64,000 nt of DNA from NCBI RefSeq assembly GCF_001571065.1, contig NZ_BCSW01000003.1, forward strand, positions 62,001 to 126,000, given 5' to 3'. Shown here one piece after another: positions 38,855 to 48,848 of this stretch. The notes under the pieces are model-generated. The model did not search any database. It was not told where the DNA came from and saw nothing but the letters and a program-made list of their open reading frames with translations. This DNA is from Dietzia cinnamea NBRC 102147 (GTDB taxonomy: Bacteria > Actinomycetota > Actinomycetes > Mycobacteriales > Mycobacteriaceae). Positions within the stretch are counted from its first letter, which is position 1, and each line of letters begins with the position of its first letter. The position numbers were made by a program, and so were the translations under genes.

Positions 38855-38884
38855 AGTGTGCCATCCCCGCCGGGGGTGGCCCAA
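38855..38884 (-). promoter_or_regulatory. Possible promoter of rplS
   Basis: Minus-strand TTGGGC (38884-38879), 18-base spacer, CACACT (38860-38855). It begins 2 bases beyond the trmD stop. The predicted leader of about 120 bases contains GGGCGC/GCGCCC and CCCGCC/GGCGGG stems. Confidence 0.4.
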
Positions 38885-38885
38885 A

Positions 38886-39677
38886 TCAACCCTCTGGCGG
38901 TTCCCAGCCCAGCTCGGCCAGGGTCTGCAGGTCGGCGGCGCTGAGCGGGGCCCCGCCCAGGAGGTCCGGGCGCCTCTCCGCGGTCCGCCGCAGCGATTCG
39001 TCGCGGCGCCAGCGTGCGATCCTCGCGTGATCGCCGCTCTTGAGGACGTCGGGCACCGGGCGGTCGCGCCATATCTCGGGGCGGGTGTAGCTCGGTCCCT
39101 CGAGGAGACCGTCGGAGAAGGAATCCTCCTCGTGACTACGCCGGTTCCCCAGCACACCGGGCAGGAGGCGTACCACGGCCTCCGCGATGACGAGGACGGC
39201 TACCTCGCCTCCGATCAGGACGTAGTCCCCGATGCTGACCTCTTCGACGTCCATGCGCTCGGAGGCCTCGTCGACCACGCGCTGATCGATGCCCTCGTAG
39301 CGGCCGCACGCGAACACGATCCGACGGCGGCGGGCGTACCTGTGGGCGTCGGACTGGGAGAAGGGCCGCCCGGCGGGGGTCGGGACGATCAGCAGGGGCC
39401 GGGAGTCCGGATCCGAGGCGGCCGGCCCCGTCGTCAGCCCGGTGTCGGTCTGGGGAACTAGGTCGTCGAGCGCGACGCCCCACACCGTCGGCCGCATCAC
39501 CATCCCCGGCCCGCCGCCGAACGGGGTGTCGTCGACGGATTTGTGCACGTCGTGGGTCCAGGCGCGCAGATCGTGGACGCCGACCTCGATAATGCCCCGG
39601 TCGACGGCGCGACCGAGGAGGGCGAGCCGGAGCGGGGCGAGGTAGTCGGGGAAGACGGTGACGACGTCGAGACGCAT
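38886..39677 (-). CDS. trmD: tRNA (guanine-37-N1)-methyltransferase
   Basis: 263-residue SPOUT methyltransferase adding m1G37 next to the anticodon to prevent +1 frameshifts. MRLDVVTVFPDYLAPLRLAL, PFGGGPGMVMRP, ACGRYEGIDQRV and the knot SIGDYVLIGGEVAVLVIAEA with RLLPGVLGN are typical. The ATG at 39677 matches homologues, but its nearest purine-rich site (GAGGAG) is 15 bases away. A GTG at 39716 overlaps the rimM stop (GTGA) and would add 13 residues, so the true start is open. Order rpsP-khpA-rimM-trmD-rplS is conserved. Confidence 0.95.
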   Translation of the reverse strand: MRLDVVTVFPDYLAPLRLALLGRAVDRGIIEVGVHDLRAWTHDVHKSVDDTPFGGGPGMVMRPTVWGVALDDLVPQTDTGLTTGPAASDPDSRPLLIVPTPAGRPFSQSDAHRYARRRRIVFACGRYEGIDQRVVDEASERMDVEEVSIGDYVLIGGEVAVLVIAEAVVRLLPGVLGNRRSHEEDSFSDGLLEGPSYTRPEIWRDRPVPDVLKSGDHARIARWRRDESLRRTAERRPDLLGGAPLSAADLQTLAELGWEPPEG

Positions 39678-39712
39678 GATCGGCCCGCGCCGCTCCTCGG
39701 CGGCGGGCCCGG

Positions 39713-40246
39713 TCACGACGTGCCCAGGTCGAGCAGCCCCTCCGGTGGGTCGATGACGCACGTCCCACCGGGGACGTCCACCTCGGGGACCATCTCGGTG
39801 ACGAAGGGCACGAGCGCGTCGGCACCGTCGGTCAGTCGGATCCCGAGGAGCTCACCGGCGGGGGTGTGGACGATCTCGGTGACCTCGCCGAGCGGTGCGC
39901 CCGAGGTGTCGAGGACCCGGAGCCCGACGAGCTGGTGATCGTGGTACTCGTCCGGGTCCTCTGGATCGGGGAGCTCGGCGGAGTCGACCAGCAGGAGCAT
40001 GCCGCGCAGCGCGTCGGCCGTGTCGCGGTCGGATACACCGGCCAGGCGCACGAGAAGCCGCCCGGAATGGCTCCGGGCGGCTTCCACTGTGACGTCACGG
40101 TCGGTGGCGCGGTCCCCCTTGCCGACGCGGCCGGTGAGCCGCGCGCCGGGGGCGAAGCGCTCCTCGGGCGAGTCGGTACGGACCTCCACCACGAGCTCGC
40201 CGCGGACGCCGTGCGATTTGACGACGCGGCCCACGACGAGCTCCAT
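39713..40246 (-). CDS. rimM: 16S rRNA processing protein RimM
   Basis: 177-residue RimM. The N-terminal domain starts [21 protein letters not shown]; the C-terminal PRC barrel has [22 protein letters not shown] and [13 protein letters not shown]. It binds S19 and assists maturation of the 30S head. CGGAGG lies about 11 bases before the ATG. A 13-bp perfect hairpin lies inside the gene. Confidence 0.95.
   Translation of the reverse strand: MELVVGRVVKSHGVRGELVVEVRTDSPEERFAPGARLTGRVGKGDRATDRDVTVEAARSHSGRLLVRLAGVSDRDTADALRGMLLLVDSAELPDPEDPDEYHDHQLVGLRVLDTSGAPLGEVTEIVHTPAGELLGIRLTDGADALVPFVTEMVPEVDVPGGTCVIDPPEGLLDLGTS
40054..40084 (-). other. Intragenic hairpin in rimM
   Basis: Arms 40054-40066 and 40072-40084 form a perfect 13-bp stem with a 5-base loop. 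It falls in codons for the [10 protein letters not shown] region, has no U-run and may act as an internal attenuator or pause site. Confidence 0.6.
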
Positions 40247-40288
40247 GGTGTGTCAGGTCCTCCGGTTGTCGGCGCGTACGGGGTGGGA

Positions 40289-40531
40289 TCAGCGGTCGGT
40301 GTCGACCACGTCGACCCGGATGCCCTCTCCCCCGACGGCGGAGACGATCGTCCGGATGGCGGACGCGGTTCGACCGCCCCGCCCGATGACACGGCCGAGA
40401 TCCTCGGGCGCGACCGCCACCCGGATCACGGTGCCGCGCCGACCACCACTCGACCGGACGGACACGGCGTCGGGATCCGACACGATGCCGCGGACGAGGT
40501 GGTCGACGGCGTCGACGACCATGTCGTTCAT
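40289..40531 (-). CDS. khpA: KH-domain RNA-binding protein KhpA
   Basis: 80-residue single-KH protein with the GRVIGRGGRTASAIR motif (GxxG loop). KhpA binds small and messenger RNAs and is tied to cell-division and ribosome assembly in Gram-positive bacteria. It starts 5 bases after rpsP and is followed by rimM 42 bases later, the canonical rpsP-khpA-rimM-trmD order. Confidence 0.93.
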   Translation of the reverse strand: MNDMVVDAVDHLVRGIVSDPDAVSVRSSGGRRGTVIRVAVAPEDLGRVIGRGGRTASAIRTIVSAVGGEGIRVDVVDTDR

Positions 40532-40536
40532 CTGTC

Positions 40537-41034
40537 TCAGGCCTCGGCGGTCTCGGCGTCAGCCGACGCGGCCTCACCCTCGGCGGAGTCGGTCGACGCG
40601 GCGGCCTCCTGCTCGGCCTTCTTGGCCTCTTCGGCCTTCTTCGCCTTGTCGGCCTTGCGCTTGGCGGTGATGGCCTCGGCGGACGGCTCGCCCTGGGCCT
40701 CCTCGAGCGCCTTGTTGAACAGGTCCAGCTTGGAGGGCTTGGCCTCCGGGGTGCGCAGGGTGCCCTCGGCGCCCTCGATGCCCTTGAACTTCTGCCAGTC
40801 GCCCGTGATCTTGAGCAGCTGCTCGACGGCCTCGGTCGGCTGGGCGCCCACGCCGAGCCAGTACTGGGCCCGGTCGGAGTCGATCTGGATGAAGCTCGGC
40901 TCCTCCTTCGGGCGGTAGAGGCCGATGGTCTCGATGGAGCGACCGTCGCGGCGGGTACGGGCGTCGGCGACGACGACCCGGTACTGCGGGTTGCGGATCT
41001 TGCCGAGTCGGGTGAGCTTGATCTTGACGGCCAT
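40537..41034 (-). CDS. rpsP: 30S ribosomal protein S16
   Basis: 165-residue S16. The first 80 residues are the ribosomal domain ([40 protein letters not shown]). The remainder is a Lys/Ala/Glu-rich extension ([18 protein letters not shown]) found in many actinobacterial S16 proteins. The start ATG has GGAAGTGAG about 10 bases upstream. First gene of rpsP-khpA-rimM-trmD. Confidence 0.96.
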   Translation of the reverse strand: MAVKIKLTRLGKIRNPQYRVVVADARTRRDGRSIETIGLYRPKEEPSFIQIDSDRAQYWLGVGAQPTEAVEQLLKITGDWQKFKGIEGAEGTLRTPEAKPSKLDLFNKALEEAQGEPSAEAITAKRKADKAKKAEEAKKAEQEAAASTDSAEGEAASADAETAEA

Positions 41035-41090
41035 GAGCGCGTCTCACTTCCTGTAGTGGGTCACATGGCGATTCAGCGACGCCCGCGCTG

Positions 41091-41146
41091 CTCGCGGGGT
41101 CCGGTTTCGCCTTCCGGGTGACCGCCGTTCGGCCCGGACCCCCGCG
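41091..41146 (-). terminator. Hairpin between ffh and rpsP (terminator or rpsP leader structure)
   Basis: CGCGGGGTCCGG (from 41093) pairs with CCGGACCCCCGCG (41134-41146) with one extra base and a loop of about 29 bases. Because a TANNNT hexamer (41180-41185) lies upstream of it, it may be in the rpsP leader rather than only ending the ffh transcript. Confidence 0.45.
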
Positions 41147-41179
41147 TGGGGACCCACCGGTGACGGCGTCCAGCGGTCC

Positions 41180-41185
41180 AGTCTA
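41180..41185 (-). promoter_or_regulatory. Possible -10 element of the rpsP operon
   Basis: Minus-strand TAGACT with TTGGTG 19 bases further upstream. It lies 146 bases before the rpsP ATG, in the 198-base gap after ffh. Confidence 0.45.
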
Positions 41186-41232
41186 GACACGCCCGGCCCG
41201 CGCGCACCAATCGGTGCACACGGGCCGTCGGG

Positions 41233-42798
41233 TCACCTCTTGGGGAACTTGAGGTTGTCCAGATCGATGCCCTCGAGGCCGGGCGGGAGCTGGTCCAGGC
41301 CCGGCGGCATCTGGGACAGGTCCGGCATGCCCCCGGGCGGCATCCCGGGCATCCCGGGCATCCCGGGCATCATGCCGCGGTTCTTCGGCGGCGTGGGGCC
41401 GCGCCCCTTGCCCTTCCCCTTGCCCTTCTTGCCCTTGCGCTGGTTCTTTCGCCCGGCACCGGGCATCCCCATCTGGCCGGCCATCCGGCTCATCATCTTG
41501 CGCGCCTCGAAGAACCGGTCGACGAGCTGGTTGACGTCGGTGACGGTGACGCCCGAGCCGTTGGCGATGCGTTGACGCCGGGATCCGTTGATGATCTTGG
41601 GATCGGCGCGTTCCTCGGGGGTCATGCCGCGGATGATCGCCTGGATGCGGTCGAGGTGCTTCTCGTCGATGTCGCCGACGGCGGCCTTCATGTCCTTGCC
41701 GCCGGGCAGCATGCCGAGCAGGTTCCCGATGGGACCCATCTTGCGGATCATCATCATCTGGTCGAGGAAGTCCTCGAGCGTGAGCTCGCCGGAGCCGATC
41801 TTGGCGGCGGTCTTCTCGGCCTCCTTGGCGTCGAAGACCGTCTCCGCCTGCTCGATGAGCGAGAGGACGTCGCCCATGCCGAGGATCCTGCTCGACATGC
41901 GCTCCGGGTGGAAGACGTCGAAGTCCTCGAGCTTCTCGCCGTCCGAGGCGAACATGATCGGGGTGCCCGTGAGCTCGCGGACGCTCAGCGCGGCGCCGCC
42001 GCGCGCGTCGCCGTCGAGCTTGGTGAGCACGACGCCGGTGAAGCCCACGCCCTCGCGGAACGCCTCGGCGGTGACCACCGCGTCCTGACCGATCATGGCG
42101 TCCAGGACGAAGAAGGTCTCGTGCGGCTGGACGGCGTCGCGGATGCCGCGGGCCTGGGCCATCATCTCCTCGTCGATGCCGAGGCGGCCGGCGGTGTCGA
42201 CGATCACGACGTCGTGCATCTTGGCGCGTGCGTGGGCCAGCCCGCGCTGCGCGACGGACACCGGCTCCTGGACGCCGATCTCCGCGCCGTCCCCGCCGAC
42301 CGAGGTGCCGGGGTGTGGGGCGAAGGTCTGTACTCCGGCGCGCTCACCGACGATGCGTAGCTGGTCGACCGCGCCCGGGCGTTGGAGGTCGCACGCCACC
42401 AACAGCGGCGTGTGCCCCTGGCCCTTGAGCCAGTACGCGAGCTTTCCCGCCAGCGTGGTCTTACCCGCACCCTGGAGGCCGGCCAGCATGATCACCGTCG
42501 GTGGTTGCTTGGCGAACTCGATCCGGCGGGCCTCGCCACCGAGGATGGCGGTGAGCTCGGCGTCGACGATCTTGACGACCTGCTGCGCGGGGTTGAGCGC
42601 CTCGGAGACCTCGGCGCCCTTGGCCCGTTCCTTGACCCGGGAGATGAAGGCGCGAACGACCGGCAGTGCGACGTCGGCCTCGAGCAGCGCGAGTCGGATC
42701 TCGCGGGCCGTCGCGTCGATGTCGGCGTCGCTCAGCCGACCTTTTCCGCGCAGGTCCTTGAGCGCCCCTGTGAGACGGTCGGACAAGGATTCGAACAC
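41233..42798 (-). CDS. ffh: Signal recognition particle protein Ffh
   Basis: 521-residue SRP54-type GTPase that delivers signal-sequence-bearing ribosomes to FtsY. N domain, then G domain with GLQGAGKTTLAGKLA, VDTAGRLGIDEEMM and TKLDGDARGG, and the Met-rich M domain (DQMMMIRKMGPIGNLLGMLP and RFFEARKMMSRMAGQMGMP). The C-terminus is a Lys/Gly stretch, then MPG tandem repeats. The GTG at 42798 follows GGGAG by 8 bases; upstream open frame is not plausible. Its receptor gene ftsY is about 4.5 kb away, with the nitrogen cluster between. Confidence 0.96.
   Translation of the reverse strand: MFESLSDRLTGALKDLRGKGRLSDADIDATAREIRLALLEADVALPVVRAFISRVKERAKGAEVSEALNPAQQVVKIVDAELTAILGGEARRIEFAKQPPTVIMLAGLQGAGKTTLAGKLAYWLKGQGHTPLLVACDLQRPGAVDQLRIVGERAGVQTFAPHPGTSVGGDGAEIGVQEPVSVAQRGLAHARAKMHDVVIVDTAGRLGIDEEMMAQARGIRDAVQPHETFFVLDAMIGQDAVVTAEAFREGVGFTGVVLTKLDGDARGGAALSVRELTGTPIMFASDGEKLEDFDVFHPERMSSRILGMGDVLSLIEQAETVFDAKEAEKTAAKIGSGELTLEDFLDQMMMIRKMGPIGNLLGMLPGGKDMKAAVGDIDEKHLDRIQAIIRGMTPEERADPKIINGSRRQRIANGSGVTVTDVNQLVDRFFEARKMMSRMAGQMGMPGAGRKNQRKGKKGKGKGKGRGPTPPKNRGMMPGMPGMPGMPPGGMPDLSQMPPGLDQLPPGLEGIDLDNLKFPKR
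41341..41370 (-). repeat. 9-bp tandem repeats in the ffh C-terminal coding region
   Basis: Three consecutive copies of a 9-bp CATCCCGGG unit encode the repeated Met-Pro-Gly tripeptides near the Ffh C-terminus. Copy number is likely to vary between strains by replication slippage. Confidence 0.8.
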
Positions 42799-42862
42799 GG
42801 CAACAGCTCCCTGGTTCGCGTCCCGGGAGCGCGCGCGTCCCGGCGTCGTCGGCGACGACTGA

Positions 42863-45238
42863 TCACAGGGTATCGGCACGCGCGACGACGGGCGTCGCGG
42901 GCTCGTGTCCCGGCAGCAGTGACTCGACCTGACCGGCCGTGCTGAGGACCGCACCCGGACCGGAGAGGGCGAACACGTCCTCGACCGCGGCACCCCTGGT
43001 GCGGACCACCACCCAGTCGATCCGGGCGCCCGTCTGCAGGATCGCGGAGACGATCCGGGCGAACAGCCCGGGTCGGTCCTCGGCGCGGACCTCCATCATC
43101 ACGCCGTCCGCGTCGGAGCGGTGCCCGACGAGGACCGAGGATCTGGCCCGCGGGGGACCGATGGGCACGGCCTCGCCGCGGGCGAGGGCCGCGCGCAGCG
43201 ATCCCGGCAGGCCGGCGTCGATCGACCGTCGCAGGTCCTGCCGGAGCACGCGGGCGTCCACCGGGTCGCCGAACCGCGTGGAGACGGTCATCCTCGCGCG
43301 CATCCCCCCGGGCGGCCGCAGGTCGATCTCCGCGTCGACGATCTCCAGTCGGTGGGCGGCGAGGACCTCCGCAGCCACCGCCAATGACCTTCCGGCACCG
43401 GGGGCCACGAGGGTGACCTCGTGTGTGGTGCCCGTGCCCGCCGCACGGAGGTCGACGACGACGTCGGGGGGACCGTGCCGTCTCGACGCCCGCACCGTCG
43501 GGGCCTCGACGGCGGCCGGGCGGGGTCCCACCTGGGCGCGGCACGCCGCGACGAGCGCCGTGTGCACGCCGGCCCGTCCCGCCGACCACACGGTCGGTCC
43601 GGTGGCGATCGAGTCGGCCTCGGTGAGCGCGGCCAACACGTCCAGCGCGACCGTGTCCCAGTCCAGGGTGTCGAGGACGAACTGGGCGGTCTCCGGGTCG
43701 GAGGGGTCGCGGCGTGCGGCGGTCCTCGCGAGGAGGAGGTGGTGTCGGACCAGTCGTTCCAGGGTCTGGGTGTCGCGCACGCTCAACCCCATCCTCTCGG
43801 CGATCGGCCGGATCATCACCGCGCCGTTCTCGCTGTGGTCGCCCACGCGGCTCTTGCCGAGGTCGTGGAGGAGCGCCGCGAGCAGCAGGAGGTCGGCCCG
43901 CGCGACCGAGGTGGTGAGCCGCGACGCCTCGACCGCCGTCTGCACGAGGTGCCTGTCGACGGTGTAGACGTGCGTGCGTTCGCGGGCGGGCAGATCCCGC
44001 ACGCCGGACCACTCCGGCAGCAGGCGTTCCCACAGTCCGCAACGGTCGAGGGCCTCGTGAACGGGGATCTGCGCCTCCCCAGAGCCCAGCAGGACCAGCA
44101 GGTCGGACAGCGCCTCCGCGGGCCAGCGGCCGTCGGGGGCGGGGCTGCGCTCGGCCAGGACGCCGAGGGTGGACCCCGCCACCGGGAGGGAGAAGCGCGC
44201 GGCGGCGGCCGCCACGCGCAGGGGTAGCCAGGGCTCCTCCTCGACGCGCGCGCCACGGGCCAGCGCCACCTCGCCCGCGTGCTCGACCACGCCGTCGTCC
44301 AGCGGCCGGCGGACCGGGGACCGCCTCAGCAGCCCGGTGAGTCCCCGCGTCGACAGGGTGGCGCACGATCCGCGGATCGCCTGGTCGGCGGTGAAGGCGA
44401 TCGTGCGGGAGGCGTCGCTGAGGGCACGGGCGAGGTCGAACCGGTCACCGAGTCCGAGGGCACGGCCGACCTCGTCGCCGTACTCCGCGTGTAGCACCTC
44501 GCGGGCTCGTCCGGCGACCCGGTGCAGCTCGGTGCGGGCGTCGAGCACGAGCCGGTGCGCGGCGGCCATCCCCCCGGGCACCACCGGCCGGCCGTCGCTG
44601 AGGTGCGCCAGCGCCAGGGCGGTGACGAGCTGTGCGTCGCGCAGCCCCCCGACACCGTTCTTGAGATCCGGCTCGCTGCGGTGGGCGATGACGCCGGCGC
44701 GGTGGCGCCTGGCCGCGGCCGCGGCGACGAGGTCGTCGAAGCGGGAGGCGATCTGGTCACGCCACTGGCGGCGGGCACCGTCGACGACCAGAGCACCGAG
44801 ATCCGCGTCGCCGGCGATCACCCGCGCGTCGAGCAGGCTCAGGCCCACCGAGACGTCAGCCGCGGCGACGGCGAGGCACTGGTCGACCGTGCGGACGCTG
44901 TGGTCGAGGCCCACCCCGGAGTCCCATAGCGGGTACCACAGCGCGTCGGCGAGCTCGCCCACGTCGCGGTCGGTGCGGCGCTCGTGCACGAGCACCAGGT
45001 CGAGGTCGGAATGTGGCAGGACCTCCCTGCGACCGAGTCCGCCGAACGCGATGAGGGCGAATCCGGAGCCCGGGTCGACGCCGGCCTCCTCGGCGAGCCT
45101 CGCCAACTCCATCTCGTAGAGCTCGCAGAGGGCGGCCCGTAGCGCAGCGGCCGGTAGATCCTCGCGTCGCGCGGAGAGGATCCGTGCGCGTCCGGCCCGC
45201 AGTGCCGTGGCACGTTCGCCGTCAGCCGTCGCCGTCAT
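42863..45238 (-). CDS. glnD: GlnD: PII nucleotidyltransferase / nucleotidyl-removing enzyme
   Basis: 791-residue bifunctional enzyme that modifies PII (glnB product) at its T-loop Tyr according to nitrogen status. The nucleotidyltransferase motif GGLGRREVLPHSDLDLVLVH is near residue 65; the HD hydrolase domain has LLLLAALLHDLGKS; two ACT regions follow, the last with EVRAEDRPGLFARIVSAIL. In Corynebacterium the homologue adenylylates GlnK, so adenylylation rather than uridylylation is likely. The ATG at 45238 has GGAG 5 bases upstream. It follows glnB by 190 bases with a terminator between, so it may be partly uncoupled from amtB-glnB. Confidence 0.95.
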   Translation of the reverse strand: MTATADGERATALRAGRARILSARREDLPAAALRAALCELYEMELARLAEEAGVDPGSGFALIAFGGLGRREVLPHSDLDLVLVHERRTDRDVGELADALWYPLWDSGVGLDHSVRTVDQCLAVAAADVSVGLSLLDARVIAGDADLGALVVDGARRQWRDQIASRFDDLVAAAAARRHRAGVIAHRSEPDLKNGVGGLRDAQLVTALALAHLSDGRPVVPGGMAAAHRLVLDARTELHRVAGRAREVLHAEYGDEVGRALGLGDRFDLARALSDASRTIAFTADQAIRGSCATLSTRGLTGLLRRSPVRRPLDDGVVEHAGEVALARGARVEEEPWLPLRVAAAAARFSLPVAGSTLGVLAERSPAPDGRWPAEALSDLLVLLGSGEAQIPVHEALDRCGLWERLLPEWSGVRDLPARERTHVYTVDRHLVQTAVEASRLTTSVARADLLLLAALLHDLGKSRVGDHSENGAVMIRPIAERMGLSVRDTQTLERLVRHHLLLARTAARRDPSDPETAQFVLDTLDWDTVALDVLAALTEADSIATGPTVWSAGRAGVHTALVAACRAQVGPRPAAVEAPTVRASRRHGPPDVVVDLRAAGTGTTHEVTLVAPGAGRSLAVAAEVLAAHRLEIVDAEIDLRPPGGMRARMTVSTRFGDPVDARVLRQDLRRSIDAGLPGSLRAALARGEAVPIGPPRARSSVLVGHRSDADGVMMEVRAEDRPGLFARIVSAILQTGARIDWVVVRTRGAAVEDVFALSGPGAVLSTAGQVESLLPGHEPATPVVARADTL

Positions 45239-45353
45239 CCCTCTCCCCTTCCCCACGTCCGTCGGATCCAGAGTCCCGCGCCCGTGTCACCCCGCCGGGG
45301 CGGGCGTGTTTCGCTTCTGTGAACGGCCCCGCACGGAGCAGGCGCGCACGAGA

Positions 45354-45390
45354 GCGCGCGGGCCGTCCCCGTCGGGGACGACCCGCGCGC
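45354..45390 (-). terminator. Terminator between glnB and glnD
   Basis: GCGCGCGGG (45354-45362) pairs with CCCGCGCGC (45382-45390) and GTCCCC (45365-45370) with GGGGAC (45374-45379), loop of 3, one 2x2 mismatch. It starts 37 bases after the glnB stop. Confidence 0.75.
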
Positions 45391-45427
45391 GGAAGCGGGG
45401 TGTGCGTGGGTGAACGGGCGGGGCCGC

Positions 45428-47161
<1,734 letters not shown>

Positions 47162-47238
47162 GGTGCGGTCCTCCTCGTTTCATCGCGTGGTGAGCGTCTT
47201 CTCGCTCCCCGGTCGCCTGTAGAGGTTTCCGCTGCCGT

Positions 47239-47276
47239 GTTGCGGTGGGTGTCCGCGTGTGTTTCCTGACGGTTAC
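47239..47276 (-). promoter_or_regulatory. GlnR-type operator upstream of amtB-glnB
   Basis: On the minus strand GTAAC-N6-GAAAC (47276-47261) is an exact match to the GlnR a1-b1 consensus (GTnAC-N6-GAAAC). A second b-type half, GCAAC (47243-47239), lies exactly 22 bases downstream of GAAAC, the helical phasing of tandem GlnR sites; the a2 half is degenerate (GGACA). GlnR activates amt-glnK in mycobacteria and Streptomyces. Confidence 0.7.
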
Positions 47277-47278
47277 AC

Positions 47279-47319
47279 GCGGCGGGCCCCGGTTCCGGTT
47301 GTGTATCGCGGCCCGCCGC
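47279..47319 (-). terminator. Terminator downstream of ftsY
   Basis: GCGGCGGGCC (47279-47288) and GGCCCGCCGC (47310-47319) form a perfect 10-bp stem with a 21-base loop, beginning 8 bases past the ftsY stop and ending just before the amtB operator. Confidence 0.65.
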
Positions 47320-47326
47320 CCCGGGC

Positions 47327-48751
47327 CTACGTCCCGAGCAGGGCGTCCACGAACGCCTCGGGGGTGAACGGCGCCAGGTCGTCGGCGCCCTCCCCCAGTC
47401 CGACGAGCTTGACCGGCACGCCGAGCTCGTGCTGGACCTGGAAGACGATCCCGCCCTTGGCGGTGCCGTCGAGCTTGGTCAGGACGACGCCCGTGATGTC
47501 GACGACCTCCTTGAACACGCGGGCCTGCATGAGGCCGTTCTGCCCGGTGGTCGCGTCGATCACGAGCAGCACCTCGTCGACGGGGGTCTTCTTCTCGACG
47601 ACCCGCTTGACCTTGCCGAGCTCGTCCATGAGGCCGGCCTTGGTGTGGAGGCGGCCCGCGGTGTCGACGAGCACGGCGTCCACGCCGGTCTCGACGCCAC
47701 GCCTCACCGCGTCGAAGGCGACCGAGGCGGGATCGGCGCCCTCCTTGCCGCGCACGACCTCGGCGCCGACGCGCTCCGCCCAGGTCTGGAGCTGGTCCGC
47801 CGCGGCGGCGCGGAACGTGTCCGCGGCGCCGAGGAGGATGGCGCGGCCGTCGGCCACGAGGACGCGGGCGAGCTTGCCGGTCGTGGTGGTCTTGCCGGTG
47901 CCGTTGACGCCGACGACGAGGAGGACGGCCGGCGTCCCGTCGTTCGGCAGCGCACGCAGCGATCGGTCGTACTCGGGGTGGAGGTTGTCGATGAGGGTCT
48001 GCCGGAGCAGGTCCCGCACCTCGGCCTCGGTGCGGACCTGGCGGGTCGCGATCTCCTCCCGCAGCCGGTCCACCACGCGCTGGGTCGTGGTGGCCCCGAG
48101 GTCGGCCATGATGAGGGTGTCCTCGATCTCCTCCCAGGCGCCCTCGTCGAGGTCGCCCGCACCGAGGAGGCCGAGCAGCCCCTGGCCGACGGTGTTCTGC
48201 GAGCGGGCCAGCCGGCCCCGGAGGCGGTCGAGTCGGCCGGTGGCCGGATCGATGCGCTCGACCGGTGCGACCGGCTCGGGGGTCCCGGTGATGCCCTCGG
48301 TGGTGGGCGCCGGGACCTCGTCGGAGGGCACCTCCGGCGGCGCGACCACCGGCTCGACGGGAGCGGGCTCGACGACCTCCGTGTCCGCGCTCGGACCGGG
48401 TTCGACGTCCGGCTGGACGACGGGGGTCCCGGGCGCGGCATCGACGCCCGCGCCGCCCTCCGGCGCGGGCGGCGCGGCGGGCGGCGCGGTCGGCGCGGCA
48501 GCGGAACGGGGCTCCTCCCTCGGGATCGGCTCCTTGGCGGGCGCGGCCACACCGCCGCCCTGTGCGAAGGAGAACCCCGTCCCGGCCTGGTAGTTGCCGG
48601 ACCGCTCCTCGCGGGTGAGCTCCTTGCGTTCCTCGGCCTTGGTCAGTGAGATCTGCCGCTTCTTGCGCAGCTGCAGGCCCACGACCAGGGCGATGACGGC
48701 CAGCAGCAGCACCGCGGCGACGGCGATGATGATCCAGGTGGTGGTAGTCAC
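47327..48751 (-). CDS. ftsY: Signal recognition particle receptor FtsY
   Basis: 474-residue SRP receptor. It begins with one membrane helix (TWIIIAVAAVLLLAVIALVV), then a basic stretch and a long Pro/Glu/Val-rich linker (to about residue 170), then the NG domain with VGVNGTGKTTTTGKLA, DTAGRLHTKAGLMDEL and VLTKLDGTAKGG. The N-terminal helix, absent from E. coli FtsY, is usual in actinobacteria. The GTG at 48751 has no good ribosome-binding site; an in-frame ATG at 48784 is an alternative. Divergent from sdhC. Confidence 0.94.
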   Translation of the reverse strand: MTTTTWIIIAVAAVLLLAVIALVVGLQLRKKRQISLTKAEERKELTREERSGNYQAGTGFSFAQGGGVAAPAKEPIPREEPRSAAAPTAPPAAPPAPEGGAGVDAAPGTPVVQPDVEPGPSADTEVVEPAPVEPVVAPPEVPSDEVPAPTTEGITGTPEPVAPVERIDPATGRLDRLRGRLARSQNTVGQGLLGLLGAGDLDEGAWEEIEDTLIMADLGATTTQRVVDRLREEIATRQVRTEAEVRDLLRQTLIDNLHPEYDRSLRALPNDGTPAVLLVVGVNGTGKTTTTGKLARVLVADGRAILLGAADTFRAAAADQLQTWAERVGAEVVRGKEGADPASVAFDAVRRGVETGVDAVLVDTAGRLHTKAGLMDELGKVKRVVEKKTPVDEVLLVIDATTGQNGLMQARVFKEVVDITGVVLTKLDGTAKGGIVFQVQHELGVPVKLVGLGEGADDLAPFTPEAFVDALLGT

Positions 48752-48811
48752 GTGCCCAGTATGGACGACTCCGTTCGTCTCCATCCCGGTCCCCGGGGGC
48801 GACGGCGGGCC

Positions 48812-48817
48812 TAGACT
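48812..48817 (+). promoter_or_regulatory. Possible -10 element of the sdhCAB operon
   Basis: TAGACT (TANNNT) lies 31 bases before the sdhC GTG and gives a short leader containing GGGGAGGAG. No clear -35 element is visible. Confidence 0.5.
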
Positions 48818-48848
48818 GGCGTCTGTCGCTGTCCGGGGAGGAGTCCCA

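Noticed and set aside
41341-41370. Short tandem repeats considered as a CRISPR-like or VNTR element
   Set aside because: The 9-bp units are uninterrupted, have no spacers and encode the Met-Pro-Gly tail of Ffh; kept only as a coding repeat.
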